Assembly: GCA_024639515.1 (NCBI GenBank)
Contig: JAHEIG010000009.1
Location: 1-55,829 of the forward strand
Direction of reading: 5' to 3'
DNA: 55,829 nt
From: Rhodobiaceae bacterium
GTDB lineage: Bacteria > Pseudomonadota > Alphaproteobacteria > RS24
Part shown: piece after piece, positions 1 through 11,435 of the stretch
Numbering within the stretch: position 1 is the stretch's first letter
Layout: every line of letters starts with the position of its first letter
Made by a program: the position numbers and the translations under genes
Notes under the pieces: generated by a model
Told to the model about the DNA's origin: nothing
Database searches by the model: none
The model's input: the letters and a program-made list of their open reading frames with translations, nothing else

Positions 1-201
1 TTGGTTTTCTCTGGCCTGCGGGTGGTGTCGCCCGCCGTGTTTGACACCACGCCGGAGGGGGCTTTTTCGTTCAATGAGATTTTCGACCAAGCCGAGCACC
101 GCCGCCGCCTGTTTGGCATCAAGCTGGATGGCCAATGGATGCATGTCGGCACACCGGAAGGGCGCGTTGCGGCGCAAGCACTTATCAACGCTTCATCTTA
201 A
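1..201 (+). CDS. Nucleotidyltransferase family protein, C-terminal part (MurNAc-1-P uridylyltransferase/MurU-like), 5' truncated by window
   Basis: C-terminal sequence ...FDTTPEGAFSFNEIFDQAEHRRRLFGIKLDGQWMHVGTPEGRVAAQ; located directly upstream of addB as is common in alphaproteobacteria. Confidence 0.7.
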   Translation: MVFSGLRVVSPAVFDTTPEGAFSFNEIFDQAEHRRRLFGIKLDGQWMHVGTPEGRVAAQALINASS

Positions 202-243
202 GTGGTTTCTGCCATTTGCAATGGCTCGTGGTACACTTAACCC

Positions 244-3200
244 ATGTCCGATTCTCCGCGCCTAAAAATATATAATATCGCCGCCGGTCAGCCATTCCTT
301 GTCGCGCTGGCGCAAAGCCTAGGCGATGGCGCGCAACGCCGTGCGCTGTTTGGCGAGGTGGCGCTTGAGGATGTCACCATTTTGCTGCCAACCCGACGGG
401 CGGCGCGCGAGTTGGCCCGCCTGTTGCTGGCGGTGGCTGAGGAAAACGGTCAGTCAGCCGTGCTGTTGCCGCAAATCAGCACGCTGGGCGACCTTGACGA
501 CAATGAATTTGAAGCCGGTTTGTTGGCTGGCACGGCGTCTGCTGCGCTGTTTTTGCCGCCGGCCATTGATGCGCGGGCGCGGCATTTTTTGTTTTTACAA
601 TTCATCCGCAAATGGGCCGAGCTCAACGAGCAGCATCTCAGCGCTGTTGGCCTGTCGGCGCTGGCCAGCGATTTGGAGCGGTTTCTCGATCAGGCGCATA
701 ATGAACAAATTGACTGGTCACGCCTGCCGCATTTGGTGCCCGATGAATTGGCCGCCAATTGGCAGCAGACGCTGGAATTTTTGAAAATCATCACCGCCAC
801 ATGGCCAAATTATCTGCACGACACCGGCCAGCTTGACCCGGTTGAGCGGCGCAATCTACTTTTGAAAGCGCAAATTGAAAAATGGCGCTCGCACCCGCCT
901 TCTGGCCCAGTGATTGCGGCTGGTTCGACCGGTAGTATTCGCGCCACCGCCGATTTGCTGGAGGTGATTGCCGGTCTGCCGCAAGGTGCGGTTATTCTGC
1001 CGGGATTGGATATGCAGGCCGATGATGCGTGTTGGCAGGCGATTGAAAACGACCCGGCGCATCCGCAAATGTCGATGGCGGCTTTGCTGAATCTATTGGG
1101 CGTTGACCGGCGCGATGTGCTGCCATGGCCGGGCAGTGCGGCGGCCTCTGACATGGCGCAGTTGATTAATCAGGCGCTGGTGCCGGTGCCGCAAACCGCC
1201 CATTGGGCGCATGGCGCCCGTCCTGATGCGGCCGATGCAGCCGATGCGCTGCCCGATGATACCTCAAAACTGACCCATTGCAGCCTGATTGAGGCGCCCG
1301 ACCAGCGCAGCGAAGCGGGCGCTGTCGCCTTGGCGATGCGCGAAGCCTATGAGACGCCGGGACAGACGGCGGCGCTGGTGACCCGCGATCGTAAATTGGC
1401 CCGGCGCGTGGCCGCCGAATTGCGGCGTTGGCATATTGATGTCGATGACTCGGCCGGCCAGCCCTTGGGGCAGACAGCGGCGGCGGCTTTATTGCGGCTC
1501 ATGTTGCAATGCCACACACAAGACTTTGCGCCAGTGCCGCTGCTGGCCGTCTTGAAACACCCAATGGTGGCGCTCGGGCAATCGCGCGGTGCCCATTTGG
1601 CGGCGGTTCGGCAATTCGAAAAACAAGTCTTGCGCGGCCCCAGACCAGCCCATGGGCTGGCTGGATTGCGGCAAGCTCTGCGCGTCGAGGGCGAGAGTGA
1701 AAGCCCGCTGGTGGACCGCGTCGAAGCGGCTTTTGCCAGCCTCAGCGAGCTGCCAAAAGCGGCGTCGCTGAGCGCCATTGTACCGGCCATGCTGGCCTGC
1801 GCCGAGGCGCTGATGGCCAATGATAAAGGCGACCAGCTAGAATTATTTGACCACGGCGATGATGGCCGCGCCCTGCAACCGTTCTTCGACAGCTTGATGC
1901 GTCACGCCGAACATGCCGCCGATATTCCACTGGCTGAGTGGCCCGACTTATTTGATTTGTGGTTGTCGCAAGCCTCTTTGCGTCGTCTGCCACGGGCGAC
2001 GCCGCGGCTGTTTATCTGGGGCCCGCTGGAAGCGCGTCTGATGCAAACCGATGTGATGATTTTGGGCGGCTTGAACGAGGCTAGCTGGCCGCCCTTGCCA
2101 GAAACCGGCCCGTGGTTGTCGCGCCCGATGCGGCAAGAAATAGGCATGAGCCTGCCCGAGCGCCAGATTGGTTTGGCGGCGCATGACTTTGCCCAAGGGG
2201 CCAGTGCGCCGCGTGTGTTTCTCTCGCGGGCGATGAAAATCGACGGCTCGCCGAGCGTTGCGGCCCGTTGGTTGCGGCGTCTCGAGACGCTTTGCCACGG
2301 CCTGCCGCGCGCCCAAGGCGACCGCTTGCTGGCTTGGTGGTCGGCGCTGGATGGCGCCCCCGATGAGGTGAAAAAAGGCGCCGCCAGCATGCGGCCGCAT
2401 CCATGCCCGCCGGTGGCGGCACGGCCGACGCAATTATCGGTGACGCAGATTGAGAAGCTTCTGTCTGACCCGTATGAAATTTACGCCCGCAAGATCCTTG
2501 ATCTAAGAGAATTGGAACAAGTCGACACCCCCGCCGCTGGCCGCCATCGGGGCACGTTTTTGCACGCCCTATTTGAAAGATTGGTCACACAGGGGCGCCA
2601 TTTGGACGACACCATTGCGGCAGATTTATTGGCCTATGCAGAGGAGATGCAGGCCAATCTGCCGGGCGGCGATTCGGTGATGCAATTCTGGCAAGCGCGG
2701 CTCAGTGCCATTGCCGATTGGTTTGCTGATTATGAATATCAGCGGCGCGACCGGCTGAGCACCAGTGTGGTGGAGGAGGTCGGCCAGATGACCATTAAGG
2801 TCGGCGGCCAGGACTTCACCATTACCGGCAAAGCCGACCGCATCGACCGGTTGCAAGATGGCAGCTATACCATCATTGATTATAAAACCGGCGAGGCACC
2901 GAGCAGAAAAGACGTCAACACGCATTTCGCGCCGCAATTGACCTTGGAAGCGGCGATTGTTCAGGCTGGTGGGTTTGCCGATAAAGGCCTGCCCGCAGGC
3001 TGGGTGAGGGAGCTGGCTTATTTGCAACTGACGGGCCGCACACCGGCCGGTAAAATCACCGCCATTGAAGCAAATGCCGAGCTGGTCGACGGGGCGGTCA
3101 ATATGGTGCACGACTTGATTGCCAGCTATCTAAACCAAGACCAGCCCTATAGCTCGCACATTCGCCCGCGCCAGCAGCATTTCAGCTCAGCCTATGACCA

Positions 3201-3258
3201 TTTGGCGCGTCTGGCCGAGTGGCGCACGGCCCTAGACCTAGAGGCCAGCGATGAGTGA
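244..3258 (+). CDS. addB: Double-strand break repair protein AddB
   Basis: 1004 aa ORF, C-terminal PD-(D/E)XK nuclease region (GKADRIDRLQDGSYTIIDYKTGEAPS), overlaps addA by 8 nt. Confidence 0.93.
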   Translation: MSDSPRLKIYNIAAGQPFLVALAQSLGDGAQRRALFGEVALEDVTILLPTRRAARELARLLLAVAEENGQSAVLLPQISTLGDLDDNEFEAGLLAGTASAALFLPPAIDARARHFLFLQFIRKWAELNEQHLSAVGLSALASDLERFLDQAHNEQIDWSRLPHLVPDELAANWQQTLEFLKIITATWPNYLHDTGQLDPVERRNLLLKAQIEKWRSHPPSGPVIAAGSTGSIRATADLLEVIAGLPQGAVILPGLDMQADDACWQAIENDPAHPQMSMAALLNLLGVDRRDVLPWPGSAAASDMAQLINQALVPVPQTAHWAHGARPDAADAADALPDDTSKLTHCSLIEAPDQRSEAGAVALAMREAYETPGQTAALVTRDRKLARRVAAELRRWHIDVDDSAGQPLGQTAAAALLRLMLQCHTQDFAPVPLLAVLKHPMVALGQSRGAHLAAVRQFEKQVLRGPRPAHGLAGLRQALRVEGESESPLVDRVEAAFASLSELPKAASLSAIVPAMLACAEALMANDKGDQLELFDHGDDGRALQPFFDSLMRHAEHAADIPLAEWPDLFDLWLSQASLRRLPRATPRLFIWGPLEARLMQTDVMILGGLNEASWPPLPETGPWLSRPMRQEIGMSLPERQIGLAAHDFAQGASAPRVFLSRAMKIDGSPSVAARWLRRLETLCHGLPRAQGDRLLAWWSALDGAPDEVKKGAASMRPHPCPPVAARPTQLSVTQIEKLLSDPYEIYARKILDLRELEQVDTPAAGRHRGTFLHALFERLVTQGRHLDDTIAADLLAYAEEMQANLPGGDSVMQFWQARLSAIADWFADYEYQRRDRLSTSVVEEVGQMTIKVGGQDFTITGKADRIDRLQDGSYTIIDYKTGEAPSRKDVNTHFAPQLTLEAAIVQAGGFADKGLPAGWVRELAYLQLTGRTPAGKITAIEANAELVDGAVNMVHDLIASYLNQDQPYSSHIRPRQQHFSSAYDHLARLAEWRTALDLEASDE

Positions 3259-6200
3259 AAGCCAAAACATTATGGGCCAAGCCGTCAGCCAAGCCTCTCT
3301 GGCGGCAGATCCGCAAAATTCGGCATGGGTGGCGGCCAATGCTGGCTCTGGTAAGACCTATATTCTCATCACCCGTCTGGTGCGCTTGATGCTATCGGGC
3401 GTGGTACCGGAAAAACTGCTGTGCCTGACCTACACACGCAGCGCCGCCGCAGAAATGCAGGACAGGCTGTTTTCGCTTCTGGCAGAATGGGCCTTGCTTG
3501 ATGACGAGGCGTTGCAGGAGGCGATTGACGAACGCCTCGGCACATTGGGGGCGCCACATGATTTGGCTTTGGCGCGTATGTTGTTTGCCCGCGCACTAGA
3601 GACCCCGGGCGGCTTGCGGGTGCAGACCATCCACTCATTTTGCGAGAGTTTGTTAAAGCGGTTTCCGTTGGAGGCGGGCTTGTCGCCGCAATTTGACCTG
3701 CTTGACGAGCACGAGGCGCGGGCCATGCAGACGCAGATTATTCGCGGCCTGCTGATGCGCCATGACGACCCCGATTTACGCGCCGCCCTTGATGCTCTGA
3801 CGCGGCAAATCAGCGAGCGTGACCTCAATGGCATGGCGCGCTCAATTTTGTCGCAACGCGACCGCTTTACCGCCACCGATGCAGCGCAGCAGTTGAATGC
3901 CTTGGCGGACAGGCTTGATCTCAGCGATATGCCGGAGGCGGCGCGTCACCCCCTGCAGGTGGCGCAAAGCCATATCGACGCCTATCAGGATAAAGCCGCC
4001 GGCTTGGCCCAATGGCTCGGCCAGTCGAGCAGTGTTAACGACGGCAAACAGGCGGCACATTTGGCGCGCTTTCATGCCCATGCGAAAGACGGCAAAATTG
4101 CTGAGGCGTGGGATAGCCTCGATTTGGTTTTCTTCAAACGCGAGGGCGGCGCAAAAACCTCACTCGTGACCAAAAAATATGGTGCCGCCGAGCCTGCTCA
4201 TCTCGCCGTCTTTAATCAATGGGCGGCGGCGTTCGAAGATGCTTTCCGCCAGAGCCGCGCCTGCCATAGCTATCAGCTTACCAAAGCGGTGCATTTATTT
4301 GCCCGCCATTTGCTAGACCAATATGCGCTGCTCAAAGAACAGCGCGGCTTGCTCGACTATGATGATTTGATTGAGCGCACCAATGACATGCTGGCCCGGA
4401 AGCAAGCGGCGGCATGGGTGCTGTTCAAGATTGATAGCGGGCTTGAGCATATTCTGGTCGATGAAGCGCAAGACACCAGCCCGGCGCAATGGCGGGTTAT
4501 CCGGGCGCTTGCCAATGAGTTTTTCGCCGGTGAAACGGCCCAGCAAACCACCCGCACAATTTTCGCTGTGGGCGATGAAAAGCAATCAATTTTCAGCTTT
4601 CAAGGGGCTGACCCGGCCGGTTTTGACGCGCAATTCCGCCATTTTTCGCAGATGATTGAGCAAATTGGCGGACAGGTGAATTATGTGCCTTTGAAAATGT
4701 CATGGCGCTCGGCACCAGAGATTTTGCAGCTTGTCGACAAAGTATTTGAAAGCAGCGCGGCGGCCCGTGGCCTGAGTGCGTGGGGCGAGAAAACCGAGCA
4801 TTTGGCGCAACGCCAAAAAGCCACTGGCTATGTCGCGCTATGGCAGGCCGAAACACCGCCAGAGTCCAGCGATGTGGTGCCTGCCAACCAAGTGCCAAGC
4901 GATGGTTTGCAGGAAACCGCACGACAGAAACTGGCGCGCCGCATTGCCGATAAAATCGACCAGTGGATGGGTGACCCGTCATCTGATATTCGGGCCGGTG
5001 ATATTCTTATTTTGGTGCGCAAGCGCGATGACTTTGTCGAAGACATGATCCGCGCCCTAAAACGCCGCCAGATTAATGTCGCCGGAGCCGACCGCATGGT
5101 GCTGTTAGAGCAAATCGCCATTATGGATCTCATGGCGGCGGCCGATTTCGCCCTGCATCCGGAAGATGATTTGTCCTTGGCTTGCGTGCTGCGCTCGCCG
5201 CTTGGCGGGCTCAGTGATGACCAGCTATTTGATTTGGCGCATGGGCGGTCGGGCAGTTTGTGGGCCGCTTTGAGCGTGGCGAAGGCCGATGATCCGGCGC
5301 TTGGCCCAGTGCATCAGCGCCTGACATGGCTGCTCGATAATATCGATTATTTGCGGCCTTATAATTACTTCGCCGAATTATTGAGCGGGCAAAATGGCCA
5401 CGCCTTACTGCGCGCCCGGCTTGGCTTTGAAATTGATGATGCGATTGGCGAGTTCTTGCGCCTTGCTTTGGCTTTTGAAAGCCAGAACATCGCCTCCATG
5501 CAAGGGTTTTTGAATTTCGTCCGGCAAGGCGAGCAGGTGATTAAGCGCGATATGGAAAACCGCCAAGACGCGGTGCGGATTATGACGGTGCATGGCGCCA
5601 AAGGCTTGGAAGCACCGGTTGTGTTTTTGCCCGACACATGCGGCAGCCCGACCAGCAGCACCCAGCAACGCGGCTCGCTGCATATGAGCGGGGCGGCAGA
5701 AATTATGTGGCGGGCCAATAAGAAAATGCGCGAACCATATAGCCAAAGCCGGGAAGAACAGGCGCACGAAGCCGAAATCGCCGAGTCCAAGCGGCTGCTC
5801 TATGTGGCGCTGACGCGGGCCCGCGACCGGCTGTATATTGGTGGCTACTTAAATCGCCGACCGCCAAATCCGGCCAAAGGCTCGTGGTATGAAATGCTCG
5901 CTGAGGTGATGCAAAAAGACGCTTTCAAAGCCGAGGTCGATGGCGAGACGCTGTGGCATTTCGGCGATGAGGCGGCGGCTTTGCCCGAGCGCGACAAAGA
6001 AGCCCCGGCCTATGAAGTGCCGCCCGCCCCCGATTGGGTGTCTGAAAAAATATCCGCCACACAGGCGCGCCAGCACATTCAGGCGGAGAAAATATTCGCC
6101 CCGTCGCTGCTCGGTGAGGCGCGCGGCGGCCATGATGCGGATGGCTTAAAGGCCGATGATATAACCGCCAATGCCGCCAGCGCGGCCGGCGACAGCCAGA

Positions 6201-6721
6201 AAATGCAGGCGGCGGCGTTGCGCGGGACGCTGTCTCACGCCCTGTTTGAGCATTTACCGGCCTTGCCAAAAACCGACCAGCGATCAGCGGCCGAGACCTA
6301 TCTGGCCCGTCATGCAGCTGATTTGCCGGAGACCAACCGGCAGCAAATGATTGACGATGTGCTGGCGGTGTTAAGCGATCCGTCAATGGCCGATTTATTT
6401 GCTCCGCAAAGCCGCGCCGAAGCGCCGATTGCCGGTCACATCAAGCTCGATAATGGCGAGCGCTTGCAGTTTAGCGGCCAGATTGACCGCTATGTAGAAA
6501 CCCCCGATGGGCTGTATCTGGTCGATTTCAAAACCGGTCGGGTGCCGGAAACCGTGCCGCTGGCGTATTTGCGGCAAATGGCGGTTTACCGTGCCCTGAT
6601 GCAGGCCGTGCATCCTGATAAACCCGTGCATTGCGGCCTGGTGTGGACGCAAGCCTGCCGCACCGACTGGTTGGCCAGTGACGATCTCGACGCCGCCTTG
6701 GCCAGCCTGACCAGCATTTAA
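3251..6721 (+). CDS. addA: Double-strand break repair helicase AddA
   Basis: UvrD-like motifs WVAANAGSGKT, ILVDEAQDTSPAQW, VMTVHGAKGLEAPVVFLPD-like, C-terminal nuclease YLVDFKTGR. Confidence 0.95.
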   Translation: MSESQNIMGQAVSQASLAADPQNSAWVAANAGSGKTYILITRLVRLMLSGVVPEKLLCLTYTRSAAAEMQDRLFSLLAEWALLDDEALQEAIDERLGTLGAPHDLALARMLFARALETPGGLRVQTIHSFCESLLKRFPLEAGLSPQFDLLDEHEARAMQTQIIRGLLMRHDDPDLRAALDALTRQISERDLNGMARSILSQRDRFTATDAAQQLNALADRLDLSDMPEAARHPLQVAQSHIDAYQDKAAGLAQWLGQSSSVNDGKQAAHLARFHAHAKDGKIAEAWDSLDLVFFKREGGAKTSLVTKKYGAAEPAHLAVFNQWAAAFEDAFRQSRACHSYQLTKAVHLFARHLLDQYALLKEQRGLLDYDDLIERTNDMLARKQAAAWVLFKIDSGLEHILVDEAQDTSPAQWRVIRALANEFFAGETAQQTTRTIFAVGDEKQSIFSFQGADPAGFDAQFRHFSQMIEQIGGQVNYVPLKMSWRSAPEILQLVDKVFESSAAARGLSAWGEKTEHLAQRQKATGYVALWQAETPPESSDVVPANQVPSDGLQETARQKLARRIADKIDQWMGDPSSDIRAGDILILVRKRDDFVEDMIRALKRRQINVAGADRMVLLEQIAIMDLMAAADFALHPEDDLSLACVLRSPLGGLSDDQLFDLAHGRSGSLWAALSVAKADDPALGPVHQRLTWLLDNIDYLRPYNYFAELLSGQNGHALLRARLGFEIDDAIGEFLRLALAFESQNIASMQGFLNFVRQGEQVIKRDMENRQDAVRIMTVHGAKGLEAPVVFLPDTCGSPTSSTQQRGSLHMSGAAEIMWRANKKMREPYSQSREEQAHEAEIAESKRLLYVALTRARDRLYIGGYLNRRPPNPAKGSWYEMLAEVMQKDAFKAEVDGETLWHFGDEAAALPERDKEAPAYEVPPAPDWVSEKISATQARQHIQAEKIFAPSLLGEARGGHDADGLKADDITANAASAAGDSQKMQAAALRGTLSHALFEHLPALPKTDQRSAAETYLARHAADLPETNRQQMIDDVLAVLSDPSMADLFAPQSRAEAPIAGHIKLDNGERLQFSGQIDRYVETPDGLYLVDFKTGRVPETVPLAYLRQMAVYRALMQAVHPDKPVHCGLVWTQACRTDWLASDDLDAALASLTSI

Positions 6722-6820
6722 GAAGCTGTTGAGAGCCTCTTGCGAGAGCGTCTGCGCGCTTGATTATCGGCCCCCCAGTTCCTAGATTACAGGTAATGAT
6801 TCTTTTCACAGGAGAGCCCA

Positions 6821-7141
6821 ATGGCAGTCAAACATATCGAGGATGGTGATTTCGAAACCCAAGTGTTGAACGCGGACGGACCGGTTCTGGTCGATTTTTG
6901 GGCTGAATGGTGTGGGCCGTGCAAGCAAATTGCCCCTGCGCTCGACGAATTATCTGACGAATATGCTGGCAAAGTGTCGATCATCAAAATCAACATTGAT
7001 GAAAACCCAGAAGCCCCGACGACTTATGGCGTGCGCTCTATTCCAACGATGATGATTTTCCAAGACGGGCAGGCCAGTGCGACGAAAGTCGGCGCCGCGC
7101 CAAAAAGCCAAATCAAAGAGTGGATCGACGAAACCCTGTAA
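6821..7141 (+). CDS. trxA: Thioredoxin
   Basis: WCGPCK active site, 106 aa, downstream of addA. Confidence 0.97.
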   Translation: MAVKHIEDGDFETQVLNADGPVLVDFWAEWCGPCKQIAPALDELSDEYAGKVSIIKINIDENPEAPTTYGVRSIPTMMIFQDGQASATKVGAAPKSQIKEWIDETL

Positions 7142-7144
7142 CGG

Positions 7145-8440
7145 TTACGATTGATTAACCCGCAACACATCGCCAGCCAGATATAACGAGCCGGCGATGA
7201 GGATAAGCGCATGGGCGTCTGATATGGCGGCCAGCGCCGCCTCGAAATGTTCATGGCATTGGCTGTCGAGCCCGAGCCGCTTGGCGGCTTGCTGAAGCTC
7301 CTGCGGTGGCGTCGCATTATCGCTCGACGCAATCGGCACAAAATGCAGATTGAGCCGCCCCTCCAAGCCGTCAGCCTGTAACAGTTCAGCCAAATAATTA
7401 TCCTGCGCCTTGCTGGTCAACAGACCGATAATCATATGCAGTGGGCGGCCCTGTTGGCTGTTGAGCCAGTCGGCCAGCATTCGCGCCGCCGCCTGATTAT
7501 GCCCGCCATCGAGCCATAATTCGCTGCCCTTGTCGGTTAGGGGGGCACCCAATTTACCGCTGGTTAATTTTTGCAGGCGGGCCGGCCATTGCGCGGTTTC
7601 CAGCCCTTGGCCAATCTCTGCCGCGCCCAGTCCTAACTGGCGGGCGATGGCGATGGCGGTGCCGGCATTGATTATCTGATGGCGCCCAATCAGTGCTGGG
7701 TGTGGCAAATCCAGCAGGCCATTTTCGTCTTGATAGACCAGCCGCCCATGTTCTTCCCAGACCTGCCAGTCTTGCCCAGCCCGTGCTATGGGGGCACCCT
7801 GTGCTTGGGCTGTTTGTTCAATAATATCAGCCGCTTCTGGCACTTGCGGCGCGACAATCACCGGCCTATTGGGCTGAATAATACCGGCTTTTTCGGCCGC
7901 GATACCGGCAATTGAGGAGCCGAGAAAATCTTCATGGTCGAGGCCGACAGGGGTGATGGCGGTGACCAATGGATCGACCAGATTGGTCGCATCAAGACGC
8001 CCGCCCAAGCCTACTTCTAGTAGTAAGAAATCGGCTTCATGCTCGGCAAAGGCGCAAAACGCCGCCGCCGTGGTGATCTCAAAAAATGTAATGTCACGGC
8101 CCTGATTGGCGTCTTCGCAACGGGCCAGATAATGCGCCAGCTGTTGCTCGCTAATCTGCTGACTGGCGAGGGTGATGCGTTCGTGAAACGCCACCAAATG
8201 CGGCGAGCTATAAGCGTGCACGCGATGGCCTGCCGCCTCTAACATGGCGCGCACAAAAGCCAGCGTCGAGCCTTTGCCATTGGTGCCGGCGAAGTGGATG
8301 ATGGGCGGGCATTTGTCTTGCGGGTTGTCGAGCGCGGCCAGCAGGCGTTGCATCCGGCCCAGCGACAAGTCGATCAGTTTTGGGTGTAAATCAAGAAGGC
8401 GCGCTAACAGCGTGTCGCTGTTGTCAGGCGAGGCACTCAT
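7145..8440 (-). CDS. folC: Bifunctional folylpolyglutamate synthase/dihydrofolate synthase
   Basis: HFAGTNGKGSTLAFVRAMLEAAGHRVHAYSSPHL motif. Confidence 0.94.
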   Translation of the reverse strand: MSASPDNSDTLLARLLDLHPKLIDLSLGRMQRLLAALDNPQDKCPPIIHFAGTNGKGSTLAFVRAMLEAAGHRVHAYSSPHLVAFHERITLASQQISEQQLAHYLARCEDANQGRDITFFEITTAAAFCAFAEHEADFLLLEVGLGGRLDATNLVDPLVTAITPVGLDHEDFLGSSIAGIAAEKAGIIQPNRPVIVAPQVPEAADIIEQTAQAQGAPIARAGQDWQVWEEHGRLVYQDENGLLDLPHPALIGRHQIINAGTAIAIARQLGLGAAEIGQGLETAQWPARLQKLTSGKLGAPLTDKGSELWLDGGHNQAAARMLADWLNSQQGRPLHMIIGLLTSKAQDNYLAELLQADGLEGRLNLHFVPIASSDNATPPQELQQAAKRLGLDSQCHEHFEAALAAISDAHALILIAGSLYLAGDVLRVNQS

Positions 8441-8443
8441 TGT

Positions 8444-9322
8444 TTATTCGGCGGGGAGCGCGTCAGGGGCTTTGCCGCCCATCAGCAAATCAATCACATT
8501 GGCCAGCGTGTCACGCATTTTGTGACGGTGCACCACCATATCAATCATCCCATGTTCGAGCAGATATTCGGCCCGTTGGAAGCCATCTGGCAGACGCTCT
8601 TTAATGGTGTCTTGAATAACCCGAGGGCCAGCAAAACCGATCAGCGCGTTAGGCTCGGCAATATGGATGTCGCCCAGCATACCGTATGAGGCGGTGACGC
8701 CGCCGGTTGTTGGGTCGGTGAGAATAACAATATAGGGCAGGCCGCGCTCGCGCAGTTGTTGCACGATGACCGTGGTGCGCGGCATTTGCATGAGCGATAA
8801 AATACCCTCCTGCATACGCGCGCCACCAGCGGCGGCGACCATAATCAGCGGCGCGTTATGTTCCAGCGCGGTTTGACCGGCTGTCACAACCGCTTCACCA
8901 GCCGCCATGCCCAAGGACCCGCCCATGAAGTGGAAGTCTTGCACAGCGACGACGCTGGTTTTGTCTTTGATTTTACCAAGGCCGATTTGCACAGCGTCTT
9001 TTTCGCCGGTTTTCAGGCGGGCATCTTTCAGCCGCTCGGCATATTTCTTTTGGTCTTTGAATTTCAGCGGGTCATGCGGCACGTCGGGCACGGTGATGCG
9101 GTTAAATTTGCCATCATCAAATAGTGCTTCAAAACGCTCCGGCGCGCCAATGCGCATATGGTGGTCACAGCCCGGGCAGACTTTTTGCAGGGCCACCAAA
9201 TCGCGGTGAAAAATCATCTCACCGCATTTTTTGCAGTTTTCCCAAAGATTATCAGGCGTCTCATCGCGATCATTAAAGACGCTTGGAAAGCGCGGGCGGA
9301 CGAAGTTCTTAATCCAATTCAC
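8444..9322 (-). CDS. accD: Acetyl-CoA carboxylase carboxyltransferase subunit beta
   Basis: Zn-ribbon [13 protein letters not shown]...[10 protein letters not shown] and carboxyltransferase GGARMQEG. Confidence 0.96.
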   Translation of the reverse strand: MNWIKNFVRPRFPSVFNDRDETPDNLWENCKKCGEMIFHRDLVALQKVCPGCDHHMRIGAPERFEALFDDGKFNRITVPDVPHDPLKFKDQKKYAERLKDARLKTGEKDAVQIGLGKIKDKTSVVAVQDFHFMGGSLGMAAGEAVVTAGQTALEHNAPLIMVAAAGGARMQEGILSLMQMPRTTVIVQQLRERGLPYIVILTDPTTGGVTASYGMLGDIHIAEPNALIGFAGPRVIQDTIKERLPDGFQRAEYLLEHGMIDMVVHRHKMRDTLANVIDLLMGGKAPDALPAE

Positions 9323-9368
9323 GTCGCTGACTCCAATCTGGCCTTTTTTGCCAGTTGTTTCAATCTAG

Positions 9369-10199
9369 CTACTTTTTTACACCCGAAGCCAGTTGCGATG
9401 CAAGCAAAAGCACGTTTTTTATGCAATCGGGCTGGGCTTTGCCGTCGGCGTCGAGATTGTCGGCAATCGTCTCAACCAGCACTGAGCCCACGACTGCGCC
9501 GTCTGCGATGCTGGCAATATCATGCGCTTGCTCGGGTGTGCGAATACCAAATCCAACCACCACCGGCAGCTCGGTTTGGCCTTTAATGCGCGCAACATTG
9601 CTGGCCACGGCATTTTGTTCCGGCGCCGCCGAACCGGTGATGCCGGCAATCGAGACATAATACAGAAAGCCAGATGTATTGGTGAGGATGCTGGGCAGGC
9701 GTTTGTCGTCGGTTGTTGGGGTCGCCAAGCGGATGAAGTTCAGGCCGCCACGCAGGGCTGGCAGACACAATTCTTCGTCTTCTTCGGCCGGTAAATCGAC
9801 AATAATCAGCCCATCGACACCGGCCTGTTTGGCTTCGGCGACGAATTTTTCCGGCCCGTAGTGATAAATCGGGTTGTAATAGCCCATCAGCACAATCGGC
9901 GTGGTGTCATTATCGGCACGAAACGCGCGTACCATGTCGAGCGTGCCAACCACTGTTTGACCAGCTTTCAGGGCCCGTTGCGAGGCCACTTGAATGGCCG
10001 GGCCATCGGCCATTGGGTCGGTGAATGGCATGCCGATTTCAATCACATCGGCACCGGCTTCGGGCAGGCCAGCAAGAATGGCTTGCGAGGTTTCACGGTC
10101 GGGGTCGCCGGCTGTCACAAAGGCGACAAAGGCTTTTTCATTACGCGCCGCCAATTCGGCAAAGCGTGTGTCGAGGCGTGTTTGAGTGGTATCAGCCAT
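9369..10199 (-). CDS. trpA: Tryptophan synthase alpha chain (start taken at MADTTQTRL)
   Basis: [38 protein letters not shown] motifs. Confidence 0.95.
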   Translation of the reverse strand: MADTTQTRLDTRFAELAARNEKAFVAFVTAGDPDRETSQAILAGLPEAGADVIEIGMPFTDPMADGPAIQVASQRALKAGQTVVGTLDMVRAFRADNDTTPIVLMGYYNPIYHYGPEKFVAEAKQAGVDGLIIVDLPAEEDEELCLPALRGGLNFIRLATPTTDDKRLPSILTNTSGFLYYVSIAGITGSAAPEQNAVASNVARIKGQTELPVVVGFGIRTPEQAHDIASIADGAVVGSVLVETIADNLDADGKAQPDCIKNVLLLASQLASGVKK

Positions 10200-10206
10200 G
10201 GTCATC

Positions 10207-11427
10207 CTATAGTTCCACGTCGAGATGCTCGGCAACGGAGAACACGTCTTTGTCGCCACGCCCGCACATATTCATCACTAGCAAATGGTCGGACGGCAAG
10301 TCAGGGGCAATTTTACTGACATGGGCCAGCGCGTGAGACGGCTCCAACGCCGGAATAATACCTTCGAGACGGGTGATTAACTGGAACGCTTCCAGCGCTT
10401 CGGCATCTGTGGCCGAGACATAATTGACCCGCCCGCTATCGCGCAAGAAGGCGTGTTCGGGGCCAATGCCGGGATAGTCTAGTCCGGCAGAGATTGAATG
10501 GCCTTCGATAATCTGGCCGTCATCATCCTGCAGCAAATAGGTCCGGTTGCCGTGCAACACGCCCGGCTCGCCGCCAGCCAAAGAGGCCGCGTGATCGGGC
10601 GTATCCAGCCCCAAGCCACCAGCTTCAACACCGATAATATTGACCTCGGCATCGTCGAGGAAAGGATGGAACAGACCCATGGCATTTGAGCCGCCGCCAA
10701 TGCAGGCGACCAGAGAGTCCGGCAAGCGGCCCTCGCGCTCGAGCATTTGGGTTTTGGTTTCTTTACCGATAATCGACTGGAAATCGCGCACCATGGCCGG
10801 ATAAGGATGCGGGCCAGCGACGGTGCCGATGATGTAGAAAGTATCGTCCACATTGGCCACCCAGTCGCGCAAGGCTTCGTTCATCGCGTCTTTCAGCGTA
10901 CCGGCACCTGCCGTGACAGCGCGAATATCAGCCCCCAGCAGTTTCATCCGGAAAACATTGGGCTTTTGCCGCTCAATATCAGTGGCCCCCATAAACACCG
11001 TGCAGGGCAGGCCAAAGCGCGCCGCCACCGTGGCCACAGCCACGCCGTGCTGACCGGCGCCGGTTTCGGCGATGATGCGGGTTTTGCCCATCCGTTTGGC
11101 CAATAGAATTTGCCCGAGGCAATTATTGATTTTGTGCGAGCCGGTATGGTTCAGCTCGTCGCGTTTCAAATAGATTTTGGCGCCGCCATAATGTTCAGTC
11201 AGGCGCTCAGCAAAATAAAGCGGGCTTGGGCGACCGACATAATGGGTTTGCAGGTCAATCAATTCGTCTTCAAAAGCCGGGTCTTGCTGGGCCGCGCCAT
11301 AGGCTTTCTCGAGATCGAGAATAAGCGGCATCAGGGTTTCAGCCACAAAGCGTCCGCCGTATAAACCGAAGCGGCCATTTTCGTCTGGGCCTGCGCTATA
11401 TGAATTTTTCTTGTCCACGATTTCCAA
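10207..11427 (-). CDS. trpB: Tryptophan synthase beta chain
   Basis: [40 protein letters not shown] motifs. Confidence 0.97.
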   Translation of the reverse strand: MEIVDKKNSYSAGPDENGRFGLYGGRFVAETLMPLILDLEKAYGAAQQDPAFEDELIDLQTHYVGRPSPLYFAERLTEHYGGAKIYLKRDELNHTGSHKINNCLGQILLAKRMGKTRIIAETGAGQHGVAVATVAARFGLPCTVFMGATDIERQKPNVFRMKLLGADIRAVTAGAGTLKDAMNEALRDWVANVDDTFYIIGTVAGPHPYPAMVRDFQSIIGKETKTQMLEREGRLPDSLVACIGGGSNAMGLFHPFLDDAEVNIIGVEAGGLGLDTPDHAASLAGGEPGVLHGNRTYLLQDDDGQIIEGHSISAGLDYPGIGPEHAFLRDSGRVNYVSATDAEALEAFQLITRLEGIIPALEPSHALAHVSKIAPDLPSDHLLVMNMCGRGDKDVFSVAEHLDVEL

Positions 11428-11435
11428 CCTATTTC

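Noticed and set aside
1902-2433. Long antisense ORFs inside addB, addA and other GC-rich genes
   Set aside because: Typical shadow ORFs of high-GC coding DNA, Arg/Pro/Ala-rich with no recognisable domain.
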